DNA of 64,000 nucleotides from DATBSK01 sp040902705 (GTDB lineage Bacteria > Actinomycetota > Acidimicrobiia > IMCC26256 > PALSA-555): positions 1 through 64,000 of the forward strand of contig JBBDWT010000201.1 of assembly GCA_040902705.1 (NCBI GenBank). The letters are read 5' to 3'. Of this stretch, positions 43,568 through 51,649 are shown in pieces (position 1 is the first letter of the stretch; every line of letters begins with the position of its first letter). The notes below the pieces were generated by a model, which worked only from the letters and a program-made list of their open reading frames with translations, did not search any database and was not told where the DNA came from. The translations under genes and the position numbers were made by a program.

Positions 43568-44953
43568 TTACCCGTGCAGCGCGCGGCCCGTGATCGCCAT
43601 CGCGGACTCGCCGAACAGCTCGCTGAGCGTCGGGTGCGCGTGCAGCAGCCCCCCGATCTCTTCGGGAGTCGCCTCCCAGTTGACGGCCAGGTAGCCCTCG
43701 TGCACGAGCTCGGTGACCCACGGCCCGACCATGTGCACACCGAGCAGCGGCCCGTTGCGCTCGGACACGAGCTTCACGAGCCCGTCGGGCTCGCCGATGA
43801 TCAGCGCCCGGCTGTTGCCGACGAAGCGATGCGTCGAGGTCACGACGTCGTGGCCGCGCTGGCGCGCCTGCTCCTCGGTGAGGCCCGCGTACGCGACCTC
43901 GGGGTGGCAGTAGATGCCCCACGGCACCTTGTCGTACTCGATCGGCTTGACCGGCTCGCCGAGGATCGACTTGATCGCCACGATCGCCTCCGCGAACGCG
44001 ACGTGCGCGAGCTGGGGCGTCGGCACGACGTCCCCGACGGCGTACACCCCGGGGACGGTGGTGCGCATCTCGCCGTCGACCCGGATGTAGCCGCGCTCAT
44101 CGAGCGCGACCCCGAGCTGCTCGATCCCGGCACCGGCACTGCGTGGCGCCCGCCCGATGCTGACGATGACGCGATCGACCGCGACCTGCTGCGGGCTTCC
44201 TCCGGCCTCGAAGCCGACGGTGAGCTCACGCGTGCCCTCGATGTTGGTGACGCGCGCGTCCGCGTGCGTCGTGATGCCGCGCTTCTTGAACGCGCGCGCC
44301 AGCGCGTCGGAGGCGTCGGGGTCGACGCCCGGGAGCACGCGTGGCAGCGCCTCGAGCAGGGTGACCTCGCTGCCGAGGTCGGCGAGCAGCGACGCGAACT
44401 CGCAGCCGATCGCACCCGCACCGATGATCGCGACGCGCGCCGGGATCTCCTCGAGCTGGAGCACGTGGTCCGACGACAAGATGCGCTGCCCGTCGAACTC
44501 GAGCCCGGGGAGCCCTCGCGGCACGGAGCCGGTGGCGAGGACGAGCGCGTCGCCACTCACCTCAGTGCCGTCGGCGAGCCGCACGGTCGGGTTGGCACCG
44601 GGGATCACCGTCCCGGTGCCCGGCATGACGGTCGCCTGGCGCGACTTGAGCAGCGACTCGAGGCCGCGCGTCAGACGATCGACGACCTGCTGCTTGCGCG
44701 TCTGACTGGCGCGGAGGTCGAGCTTCGCCTCACCGGCCTCGACCCCGAACTCCTTCGCGCCGCGCACCGTCCGCAGCACCTCGGCCGTCTGCAGGAGCTC
44801 CTTCGCCGGGATGCAGCCCCGGTGGAGGCACGTGCCGCCGACCCGCTGCTCCTCGACGAGCCCCATCCGGAGCCCGGCCGCCGCGCCGTAGAGCGCGGCC
44901 GCGTATCCCCCCGGTCCGCCACCGAGGACCAGCACATCGAACTGCTCTGCCAT
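43568..44953 (-). CDS. lpdA: Dihydrolipoyl dehydrogenase (E3)
   Basis: A 461-residue flavoprotein that reoxidises dihydrolipoamide. The FAD-binding LGGGPGGYAAA lies at 10-20, the redox disulfide GGTCLHRGCIP at C42 and C47, the NAD-binding VAIIGAGAIGCEFASLLADLG in the middle, and the C-terminal HAHPTLSE supplies the catalytic histidine. The ATG at 44953 begins the usual MAEQFDVLVLG; an ATG three codons earlier is possible. A 103-base gap separates it from the E2 gene. Confidence 0.96.
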   Translation of the reverse strand: MAEQFDVLVLGGGPGGYAAALYGAAAGLRMGLVEEQRVGGTCLHRGCIPAKELLQTAEVLRTVRGAKEFGVEAGEAKLDLRASQTRKQQVVDRLTRGLESLLKSRQATVMPGTGTVIPGANPTVRLADGTEVSGDALVLATGSVPRGLPGLEFDGQRILSSDHVLQLEEIPARVAIIGAGAIGCEFASLLADLGSEVTLLEALPRVLPGVDPDASDALARAFKKRGITTHADARVTNIEGTRELTVGFEAGGSPQQVAVDRVIVSIGRAPRSAGAGIEQLGVALDERGYIRVDGEMRTTVPGVYAVGDVVPTPQLAHVAFAEAIVAIKSILGEPVKPIEYDKVPWGIYCHPEVAYAGLTEEQARQRGHDVVTSTHRFVGNSRALIIGEPDGLVKLVSERNGPLLGVHMVGPWVTELVHEGYLAVNWEATPEEIGGLLHAHPTLSELFGESAMAITGRALHG

Positions 44954-45032
44954 GCAACCCATTCTCGCACCGACGCTCGGGTCCGCCGGAGCCCACGCGC
45001 CGGATCGACGGTTCGTGCTGCGAGAGCGCGGC

Positions 45033-45122
45033 TCAGCGGGCCAGGAGGATCTGCAGCGCCGAGGCGGCGAGGATCGCGACTGCGCAGGCCGCGGCGAGGA
45101 GGATCAGCGTGCGGGTGCTCAT
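45033..45122 (-). CDS. Possible 29-residue single-span membrane peptide
   Basis: An ATG frame encodes 29 residues: a short polar start (MSTRT), a continuous hydrophobic run rich in Leu, Ala and Ile, and a final Arg. This fits one membrane segment. CATAAT lies 11 bases before the ATG, so it could be a leaderless gene upstream of lpdA. It is below the length that gene finders report and has no homology that I can name. Confidence 0.4.
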   Translation of the reverse strand: MSTRTLILLAAACAVAILAASALQILLAR

Positions 45123-45217
45123 GCGGACCGGCCATTATGCTTTCTTCGCCCCACCTCTCCCCTCTCCGCCGCGGTCGGCGCCAGACCGGGGACCTCGGGC
45201 GCGACGAGACGACCCAG

Positions 45218-46561
45218 ATGGCCCAACGCACCCAGCGGCTGATCGAAGCCGCCCGCCGCCCCCTCCCCGAGGGCACCTTCGTGGTCGGCGCGGGGCTGCT
45301 GATCGCCGGCATCACGGCCTACCTCTTCCAGATCCTGTCGTTCCGCGCGCTGAGCAAGGCCGACTACGCCGCGCTCAACGCCCTCTGGGTGTTCGTCTTC
45401 GTGCTGGCCCCCGGCTTCTTCCTCCCGCTCGAGCAAGAGGTCGGTCGTGCGGTCGCCGACCGCCGCTCCCAGGGAGTCGGCGGCGGTCCCGTCATCCGTC
45501 GGGCCGCGGTGCTGGGGCTGTGGCTGACGATCGGGATCGCGATCGCCACCGTCGTGCTCTCGCTGACGACCAGCGTCGTCGACGACCTGTTCAAGGGGCG
45601 GGGCGGGCTCATCGCGTGCCTCGTGATCGCGCTGTTCACCTACTGCTTCCAGCACCTGACGCGGGGCACGCTCGCGGGCAACGGCCGCTTCGGCCCGTAC
45701 GGCACGATCCTTGCGGCCGAGGGCATCATCCGCATCATCCCGTGCATCGCGCTCGCGCTCGCCGGGGTCGAGAACCCGGTCTGGTACGGGCTCTGCCTCG
45801 CGATCCCGCCCGTGCTCGGCAGCCTCGTCTCGTTGCGCGGCCAGCACGGCTTGATGCAACCGGGCCCCGACGCCCCGCTGTCGGAGGTGTCGACGAAGCT
45901 CGGCTTCCTCCTCGGCGGGTCGCTGATGGCCCAGGCGCTCAGCTACGCGCCGTTCCTCGGAGCCCAGATCCTCTCGACGCCCGCAGAGAAGGACGCCGTC
46001 GCCGACTTCATCGTCGGCCTGTTCCTCGCGCGCATCCCGATCCTGTTGTTCCAGGCCATCCAGGCCGCGCTGCTCCCGAAGCTCGCCCACCTCGCCGGCT
46101 CCGGCGAGCACGCCGACTTCCGCAGCGGGCTCCGCAAGCTCGTGCTCGTCGTCGTCGGCATCGGTGTGATCGGAGTCGTCGCGGCCGGGACGATCGGGCC
46201 GACCGCGGGCGAGATCCTCTTCGGCGACAAGTTCAACCTGGGCAACGTCGACCTCGCCCTCCTCGCCGCGGGCAGCGGGCTGTTCATCCTCGCCCTCACA
46301 CTCGCGCAGGCGTTGATCGCGCTCCTCGGCCACGCGCGCGTGCTCGTCGCGTGGGCGATCGGCCTCGCGGTGTTCGTCGGCGCGACCGCCGTCGAGCCGA
46401 GCGAGCTCTTCAAGCGGGTCGAGATCGGGTTCATCGCCGGTGCGGCCGCCGCGGCGATCGCCATGGGTGCGTTCCTGCTCGACCGGCTCCGCAAGGGCAT
46501 CCCCGAGGGCGGCCTGGCCAACCTCGTCGAGCAGATCGAGCACGAACCGCTCGAGATCTGA
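45218..46561 (+). CDS. Wzx-like polysaccharide flippase / oligosaccharide translocase
   Basis: A 447-residue protein with about 12-14 hydrophobic segments and no enzymatic motif. LPEGTFVVGAGLLIAGITAY, RALSKADYAALNALW and FFLPLEQEVGRAVADRR are typical of actinobacterial Wzx-like proteins of the MOP superfamily, which flip lipid-linked glycans across the membrane. ATG at 45218 was chosen; the ATG at 45137 would add 27 residues, but it lies inside a TATGCT sequence that may be the -10 box. It is followed after 3 bases by a GT4 gene, so the two are co-transcribed. It provides a second export route beside the two ABC systems. Confidence 0.85.
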   Translation: MAQRTQRLIEAARRPLPEGTFVVGAGLLIAGITAYLFQILSFRALSKADYAALNALWVFVFVLAPGFFLPLEQEVGRAVADRRSQGVGGGPVIRRAAVLGLWLTIGIAIATVVLSLTTSVVDDLFKGRGGLIACLVIALFTYCFQHLTRGTLAGNGRFGPYGTILAAEGIIRIIPCIALALAGVENPVWYGLCLAIPPVLGSLVSLRGQHGLMQPGPDAPLSEVSTKLGFLLGGSLMAQALSYAPFLGAQILSTPAEKDAVADFIVGLFLARIPILLFQAIQAALLPKLAHLAGSGEHADFRSGLRKLVLVVVGIGVIGVVAAGTIGPTAGEILFGDKFNLGNVDLALLAAGSGLFILALTLAQALIALLGHARVLVAWAIGLAVFVGATAVEPSELFKRVEIGFIAGAAAAAIAMGAFLLDRLRKGIPEGGLANLVEQIEHEPLEI

Positions 46562-46564
46562 CCC

Positions 46565-47698
46565 GTGGGATCCGACGCGCCGCTTCGGGTCGGATTCGAC
46601 GCGACCGCGATGCTCAGCACGCGAACCGGTGTCGGGTACGTCACCGCCGGGCTCGTCCAAGCGCTGGCCCCGGACCCGTCGATCGAGCTGGTGGCGTTCG
46701 CCGTGACGTGGCGGGGTCGACACCAGCTCTCGTCGATCGTTCCGGCCGGTGTCCTCACGCGACCCCGACCCTTCCCGGCCCGGTTGGCACGGGTGCTCTG
46801 GCCGCGCACGCCCCACCCGCGCGCGGAGTACTGGACAGGAGAGGTCGATGTCGTCCACGCACCCAACTTCGTCGCTCCTCCGGCACGCGCCCCCGTTCTC
46901 GTCACAGTGCACGACCTCGCGTTCGCCCACTCTCCGGAGCTCTGCACGCGAGACGCACGCACCTACATGCGCCTGCTCGAGGTCGCCATTGGGCGTGGGG
47001 CGACGATCCACACCTACAGCAAGTACGTGGCAGCAGAGGTGCGTGCGCACTTCGACCTGCCCAACGAGCGGATCTTCCAGATCTACCCGGGCCTCACGCC
47101 GACGACCGGACACGATCCGGTCCGCGGTCGTCACCTGGCGCGACACGACCGCTACATCGTCGCGCTGGGCACGATCGAACCCAGAAAGAACCTGCCGGCC
47201 CTTGTCGAGGCGTTCGATCGAGTCGCGAAGGTCGACCGCGAAGTCGCGCTGGTGATCGCAGGTCCCGATGGCTGGGGAGTCGACGCATTCGTCGCCGCGT
47301 GCGAAGCCTCGCGCCACCACGACCGGATCGTGCGGCTCGGATACGTCGACGAACGCGACCGGCGCGACCTCTTGGCAGGCGCATCGGTGCTCGCCTACCC
47401 GTCGCTCTACGAAGGCTTCGGCCTCCCGCCGCTCGAGGCCATGCAGGTTGGCACCCCGGTCGTCGCCTCGAACGCGGGCGCACTCGAAGAGGTGCTCGGC
47501 GACGCCGCGCTCTTGCACGATCCACGCGACGTGGATGCGCTCGCGGCCGCGCTCCAGGAGGTGCTGGCTGCGGGGCCGCTGCGCGACCGCCTGCTGCGGG
47601 CCGGCACCGAACGCGTCCGTCGCTACTCCTGGCGAGAGTGCGCCGATTCGTTGCCCCGGCTCTACCGCACCCTCGCGTGCTCGGACGGTCACCACTAG
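46565..47698 (+). CDS. Glycosyltransferase family 4
   Basis: A 377-residue GT-B retaining glycosyltransferase. VGFDATAMLSTRTGVGYV starts the acceptor domain; VTVHDLAF and YSKYVAAEV are conserved positions. The donor domain contains IVALGTIEPRKNLPALVEAF and YEGFGLPPLEAMQVGTPV, whose glutamates form the E-x7-E motif. It is closest in look to mannosyl- or rhamnosyl-transferases of O-antigen clusters. GTG at 46565 is 3 bases after the flippase stop. It likely extends the glycan that the flippase carries. Confidence 0.92.
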   Translation: MGSDAPLRVGFDATAMLSTRTGVGYVTAGLVQALAPDPSIELVAFAVTWRGRHQLSSIVPAGVLTRPRPFPARLARVLWPRTPHPRAEYWTGEVDVVHAPNFVAPPARAPVLVTVHDLAFAHSPELCTRDARTYMRLLEVAIGRGATIHTYSKYVAAEVRAHFDLPNERIFQIYPGLTPTTGHDPVRGRHLARHDRYIVALGTIEPRKNLPALVEAFDRVAKVDREVALVIAGPDGWGVDAFVAACEASRHHDRIVRLGYVDERDRRDLLAGASVLAYPSLYEGFGLPPLEAMQVGTPVVASNAGALEEVLGDAALLHDPRDVDALAAALQEVLAAGPLRDRLLRAGTERVRRYSWRECADSLPRLYRTLACSDGHH

Positions 47699-47710
47699 GG
47701 CTCGGGTCGG

Positions 47711-47716
47711 TACTCT
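47711..47716 (+). promoter_or_regulatory. Putative -10 box for leaderless DUF1802 gene
   Basis: TACTCT lies exactly 7 bases before the GTG at 47724. There is no Shine-Dalgarno sequence. Confidence 0.4.
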
Positions 47717-47723
47717 CGGTGGT

Positions 47724-48371
47724 GTGGAGAACGACGCCCGGAACGCTCCTGCATTGAAGGAGTGGGACGTGGTGGTGCGTGCCCTGCTGGCCGGCGAGCA
47801 GATCCTCGACGTGCGCAAGGGTGGCCTCCACGAGCGGGATCGCCACTTCGGACTGCGCAGCACGCGGTGCTGGCTCTACCCCACGTTCGAGCACCAACGA
47901 GCCGATCTCATCAAGCCCGCCTACCGGCGCTGGGTCGACGAGGGGACCGACTCGGGCGAGGTGTGCATCGCCGGATGGGTGGACATCGTCGGCGTGGCCC
48001 GCCTCGCCGACCCTGATCACGTCACGGCCCTCGGTTCCAAGCTCGTGTGGACCGACGACTACCTGGCCACACGACTGAGATGGAAGCGGCGCGACCCGTT
48101 GTGGGTCCTCGTGATGCGCGCCCATCGGCTCGACCAACCGAGGACGATCCCGGTGCGCGCGGAGTACGGCGGGTGCAGCTCGTGGCTCGACCTCGCTGAC
48201 CTGCCCGGGGATCCCTCCGTCCTGCCGGCCGAACCAGCCGTGAGCGACGACTCCTTCGCCGCCCGTCTGGATCTCGTCGCCCGCGAGCTCCCGAGTGGGC
48301 TCGAGTCCGTCGAACCGACATCGGCGGCGGACGCGCCATGGGGGGGGCCCGCGGGCCCCGCCATGACCTGA
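47724..48371 (+). CDS. DUF1802 family protein
   Basis: A 215-residue soluble protein. NAPALKEWDVVVRALLAGEQ, ILDVRKGGLHE and CWLYPTFEHQ match the start of DUF1802, a family of unknown function found in cyanobacteria and actinobacteria and often noted near nucleic-acid or restriction-like genes. The basic patches (RLRWKRRDPLW) could bind nucleic acid, but no catalytic motif is evident. Its own TACTCT box suggests that it is transcribed separately from the glycosyltransferase upstream. The last 20 codons are Gly/Pro/Ala-rich and contain a run of eight Gs. No link to glycan synthesis is seen. Confidence 0.85.
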   Translation: MENDARNAPALKEWDVVVRALLAGEQILDVRKGGLHERDRHFGLRSTRCWLYPTFEHQRADLIKPAYRRWVDEGTDSGEVCIAGWVDIVGVARLADPDHVTALGSKLVWTDDYLATRLRWKRRDPLWVLVMRAHRLDQPRTIPVRAEYGGCSSWLDLADLPGDPSVLPAEPAVSDDSFAARLDLVARELPSGLESVEPTSAADAPWGGPAGPAMT

Positions 48372-48480
48372 ACACTCTGGGAACACCGACCGTGTCAACG
48401 CGGACGGGACCAGCTCCCGCTGGGTCGGTGCCGGTGCGGCGGTGGGTTTCCCGCCAGGACGGTCCAACTGATGTGGTGGC

Positions 48481-48541
48481 CTAGCGGCCGCGCACCTCCA
48501 GAGTCCCAAGTTGATCATGCATGCGTGGACCACCTCCTTTC
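48481..48541 (-). CDS. Micro-ORF (13 residues) with extended Shine-Dalgarno sequence
   Basis: On the minus strand GGAAAGGAGGTGGTCC precedes ATG (48522-48520) by a few bases; it is complementary, with one mismatch, to the whole 3' end of 16S rRNA (GGATCACCTCCTTTC). The frame that follows reads MHDQLGTLEVRGR and stops at 48481. TAAAT sits about 20 bases further up. It lies between the DUF1802 gene and the end of the giant glycosyltransferase gene, 51 bases after the latter's stop. Such strong initiation signals on so short a frame suggest a leader peptide or a ribosome-binding element rather than an ordinary protein. The rest of the gap 48372-48591 shows a GC-rich inverted repeat but no gene. 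Confidence 0.5.
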
Positions 48542-48591
48542 CCTGGTGCACCAGATTTAGCACGCCATGGTCCGATCGCGACGGAGATTCG

Positions 48592-51339
48592 TCACTCCGC
48601 CAACGGAAACGGGATATCCGTCTCGTCACGCCAGTGCTGACGCATCCACTCGAGATAGGCGCGCGCGTCGCGGCGATGGCCGAGATCGGGAAACCGCGCC
48701 TGGAGGTCTGCATGGTCCGTCCAGTACTGCAGCAGGTAGCGCGACACGATCGGACGGAGACGGGGGGTCCAGGGCTCATCGAGCCACGAGAGCACCGCCT
48801 CGGAACCGCCCGGCGCATCCGGGTTCGGTGCGACACGACCCTTCCCGCGCCTCGCGCCATCGAGCGCGGCCTCGAAGGCACGCTGCATCGTGTCGTCGAC
48901 CGGTGTCCCGTCCGGGAGCCAGTCGTACTCGTAGTACCGGTGCAGGTCGGGCCGTGGGCGTACACGCCAACCCGTCATGAAGTGGTTGCGCCATGTCGGC
49001 GGTGCGTCTCGACGGCGCTCTCGGGCATGCGCGGCCAGCTCTGCCAGCCTCGGCCCCACGGCGTCGACCGAGTGGTGCGCGCGGATGCGCGTGGCGGCGC
49101 GGCGACCGCGCTCGTCGGCTTCGCCCCGATGCTCGAACACACGGCGCATCAGCGATGCGGCGTGGTCCACGCTCGGATCGGCCCACTGTGCCGTCGCGGG
49201 ATACGGCTCCGCTCCGGCTCCGACCGCACGGAGCTCGTGGTCGACGAGGTACGCGACGGCGTCGTCCATGAACTCGAGGTTGCCGGAGTACCCCGTCGCG
49301 ATCACCGGCTTGCCCAGTGCCATCGCCTGGGCCATGGTGAGGCCCAGCCCCTCCGAGCGGTGCAACGACGCGTACGCGTCGCACGCGGCCAGGAATGCCG
49401 CCTGCTCGCCAGCGGAGAAGTGCTTGTCGATCACGAGTACGTCGGGTCGGTCCGCGGCCGCGGCGCGCAGGCGCGCGAGCTGCGCCGGGCGTCGCTCGCC
49501 GTTGATCGACTTGAGCACGAGTGCCGCGCCGTCGTCGGGTGCGAACGCCTTCGTGTAAGCCTCGAGCAGGCCGAGGGGATTCTTGCGCTCGGCAACGCTC
49601 AGGTAGTCGAAGGTGAAGCCGACGAGGAACCGGTCCTCGGGCAGGTTCAGCTCGGCCCGGCCGACGCCGTCCGGCACCACCGGTATGGGGACCGGGATCG
49701 GCACCTGCACGACCGGCTTCGGCACCCCCCTCAGCGCGTCGCGCACGAACGCGCTCGGTGCCCAGATCTCGTCGACGAGATCCAGCGCTGCCGCCGGAAC
49801 GGCATCGTAGGGATCAACCTCCCAGAACCAGAGCCCGATGGTCCGACGGCCCGCGAAGAACGACGGTCCGACCTGCGTCGCGAAGTCGCCGGTCATGTCG
49901 GCGTTCACGACGAGCAGGTTGACGTCGTACGGGGCGTTTTCGGGACGCACCGAGGACACCGCGTGGTCCACGCGACTCTCCGAGGCCGGGTTGATCACCT
50001 GCGCGGTCGCGATGTCGTTCGCCGCGAGCGCGTCGACGAGGAGCCGCCCCACCTCGCCGACACCCAGCACGGCACCGAGGTAGCCGACGATGTTGACGCC
50101 GGCGGGGCGCGCCGCGAGCGGCCGTGACCTCCTCAGCTCGGCCCGGCGCGCGTCGAGATCGTCGTCGGTGGGGCGCAGCGCCGCGGGAAGCGAGTCGTCC
50201 ATCGTGGTGCGCAGCCACTCGAGGAACCGGATGCACGTCTCCGGTCCGAGGTCGGCGTACTCGCGGCGCAGCCCCTCGCTCTCGAACCAGATCCGGGCGA
50301 GGTAGCGAGACAGCCGCGGCGATGCGCGCGGATACCACGGCTCCTCGAGCCACGCGCGGAACGCGTCGCCGTCCTCGAACGGGCTCGGCGGACCGAGCCC
50401 CTCGCCGCGGGCGTCGAGGGCCTCGCGAGCCAGAAGTCGCATCCGCGTGTCGATCGGGGTGCCATCGGCGAGCGCACCAAAGCCGTATTCGGTCGCGTCG
50501 TCCGGTCTCGTCGCGCGACGACAGCGATCCTCGCGCTCGCCGTAGAGCTGCGACGCGGCGGGCGCGAGACTGGTTGCTGCGGTGGGTTCGTCCGGGCGCC
50601 GGCCGAAGTGGAACGTGCGCAGCGGCGATCCGTCGATCTCGAACCCGGTGGGTGTCGCAATCAGCCGCCGCCCGGAGACGTTCACCGCGGTGACGCCGAG
50701 GGTCGGGTCGCGCCGGACCTGCGCGGGGAACAGCGCCGGCACCCGCGCGAAGTACCGCTCGTCCAGTGGCTCTCGCGCGCCGTGGATCCGCGTGTGGCCG
50801 CGCTGCACCTGCCGCTGCCACCAGAGGAGGAACGCTCGGGAACTCGGCCCGACCCCCACGATGCCGGTCTCGTAGACACCGGTGTCCTCCGCGGTCTCCC
50901 GGTCTTCACCGTCGGGGCCGACAGCAGGTCGGTCGAGCCGCGGAACGACGACGAGCCCCTGCGCCGCGACCTCCTCCCACACGTCGTCGAGGGCTGCGAA
51001 CACCTCCGCCTGGTCGTCGAAGGACAGGGCTGCGCTCGCGCCGGTCTCGAGGACACGCTCCAGGAGCCAGGGCCGCATGGCGGCGCGAAGCTCATCGGCG
51101 TCGTAGACCGTCGCGAGACCGAGGAAGGTCGTTCGGGAGAGCGAGAGCTCGCCGATGTCGACGACGTCGAACGGTTCGTTGCGCCTCGCGGCCTCCCCCG
51201 CCAGGTCGTCCACGACGAGGACGCGGAGTGCGACGCCCGGGTGATGCCGTTCGAGTGACGCGGCGAGCACTCGGACGGCCGGGAGGCTCGCTCGGATCGC
51301 CGTGGTGCAGGCCACCCACGAGGCCTCGCTCTCGCGCAT
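48592..51339 (-). CDS. Large glycosyltransferase: GT-A-like domain, repeat module, GT4, repeat module
   Basis: A 915-residue protein. Residues 1-280 resemble the GT-A-like domain with CTTAIRASLPAVRVLAASL and ELRAAMRPWLLERVLETG, but the expected LDPD metal motif reads SFDDQ. Residues 284-384 and 803-908 are two copies of one helical module (LADGTPIDTRM / LPDGTPVDDTM; LEEPWYPRASPRLSRYL / LDEPWTPRLRPIVSRYL). Between them, 413-785, is a GT4 domain (GAVLGVGEVGRLLVDAL, IGLWFWEVDPYDAV, RSEGLGLTMAQAMALGKPV). ATG at 51339 has GGGGAG nine bases upstream; a GTG seven codons earlier is less likely. It is transcribed away from the second sugar module. Confidence 0.88.
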   Translation of the reverse strand: MRESEASWVACTTAIRASLPAVRVLAASLERHHPGVALRVLVVDDLAGEAARRNEPFDVVDIGELSLSRTTFLGLATVYDADELRAAMRPWLLERVLETGASAALSFDDQAEVFAALDDVWEEVAAQGLVVVPRLDRPAVGPDGEDRETAEDTGVYETGIVGVGPSSRAFLLWWQRQVQRGHTRIHGAREPLDERYFARVPALFPAQVRRDPTLGVTAVNVSGRRLIATPTGFEIDGSPLRTFHFGRRPDEPTAATSLAPAASQLYGEREDRCRRATRPDDATEYGFGALADGTPIDTRMRLLAREALDARGEGLGPPSPFEDGDAFRAWLEEPWYPRASPRLSRYLARIWFESEGLRREYADLGPETCIRFLEWLRTTMDDSLPAALRPTDDDLDARRAELRRSRPLAARPAGVNIVGYLGAVLGVGEVGRLLVDALAANDIATAQVINPASESRVDHAVSSVRPENAPYDVNLLVVNADMTGDFATQVGPSFFAGRRTIGLWFWEVDPYDAVPAAALDLVDEIWAPSAFVRDALRGVPKPVVQVPIPVPIPVVPDGVGRAELNLPEDRFLVGFTFDYLSVAERKNPLGLLEAYTKAFAPDDGAALVLKSINGERRPAQLARLRAAAADRPDVLVIDKHFSAGEQAAFLAACDAYASLHRSEGLGLTMAQAMALGKPVIATGYSGNLEFMDDAVAYLVDHELRAVGAGAEPYPATAQWADPSVDHAASLMRRVFEHRGEADERGRRAATRIRAHHSVDAVGPRLAELAAHARERRRDAPPTWRNHFMTGWRVRPRPDLHRYYEYDWLPDGTPVDDTMQRAFEAALDGARRGKGRVAPNPDAPGGSEAVLSWLDEPWTPRLRPIVSRYLLQYWTDHADLQARFPDLGHRRDARAYLEWMRQHWRDETDIPFPLAE

Positions 51340-51649
51340 CACCGTCCGCTCCCCATGCACGTCATGGCTCCGACCGTTCGCGGGTCTTGCACGCCACCCT
51401 CGTGCCGGTGACGGTCGCGACTAGCCGAAGATCCCAACGACGTTCGCTCGAGCGAGCATGGAAGATCGCCATCACCGGTGATTCTGGCACCGGTGCCCGC
51501 TGGCGTCCGTCTCAAACCCTGAATGCGCGATCACCGCGGCTCCAGCGCGATCGCGCGTGCTCCGCAACACGGTGGGCGTCAGTGATCGAGTGGGCGCGGC
51601 GGTCCCACTACGATGACGGGCTGCGGACGTCGAGCGATCAGGAACGGAC
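51340..51649. promoter_or_regulatory. Divergent intergenic region with tandem palindromes
   Basis: About 310 bases separate two divergent genes. CACCGGTG, itself palindromic, occurs at 51473-51480 and again at 51488-51495 in the same orientation, 15 bases apart, like a dimeric operator. CGCTCGAGCG near 51445 is a further 10-base palindrome. TACGAT at 51609-51614 is a likely -10 box for the epimerase gene, which has AGGAA shortly before its ATG. I see no gene here. Confidence 0.4.

Noticed and set aside
43127..46561. 1144-codon frame that includes the flippase
   Set aside because: Only the part after about 45218 has membrane-protein character; the first two thirds are the complement of E2 and lpdA.
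45119..47863. Minus-strand frame of 914 codons
   Set aside because: It is the complement of the flippase and GT4 genes, with shadow-type composition.
48372..48591. Fragment of a 16S rRNA gene
   Set aside because: CACCTCCTTTCC on the plus strand resembles the 3' end of 16S rRNA, but no further rRNA sequence precedes it.
48511..50127. Plus-strand frame of 538 codons
   Set aside because: It lies opposite the 915-residue glycosyltransferase and lacks motifs.
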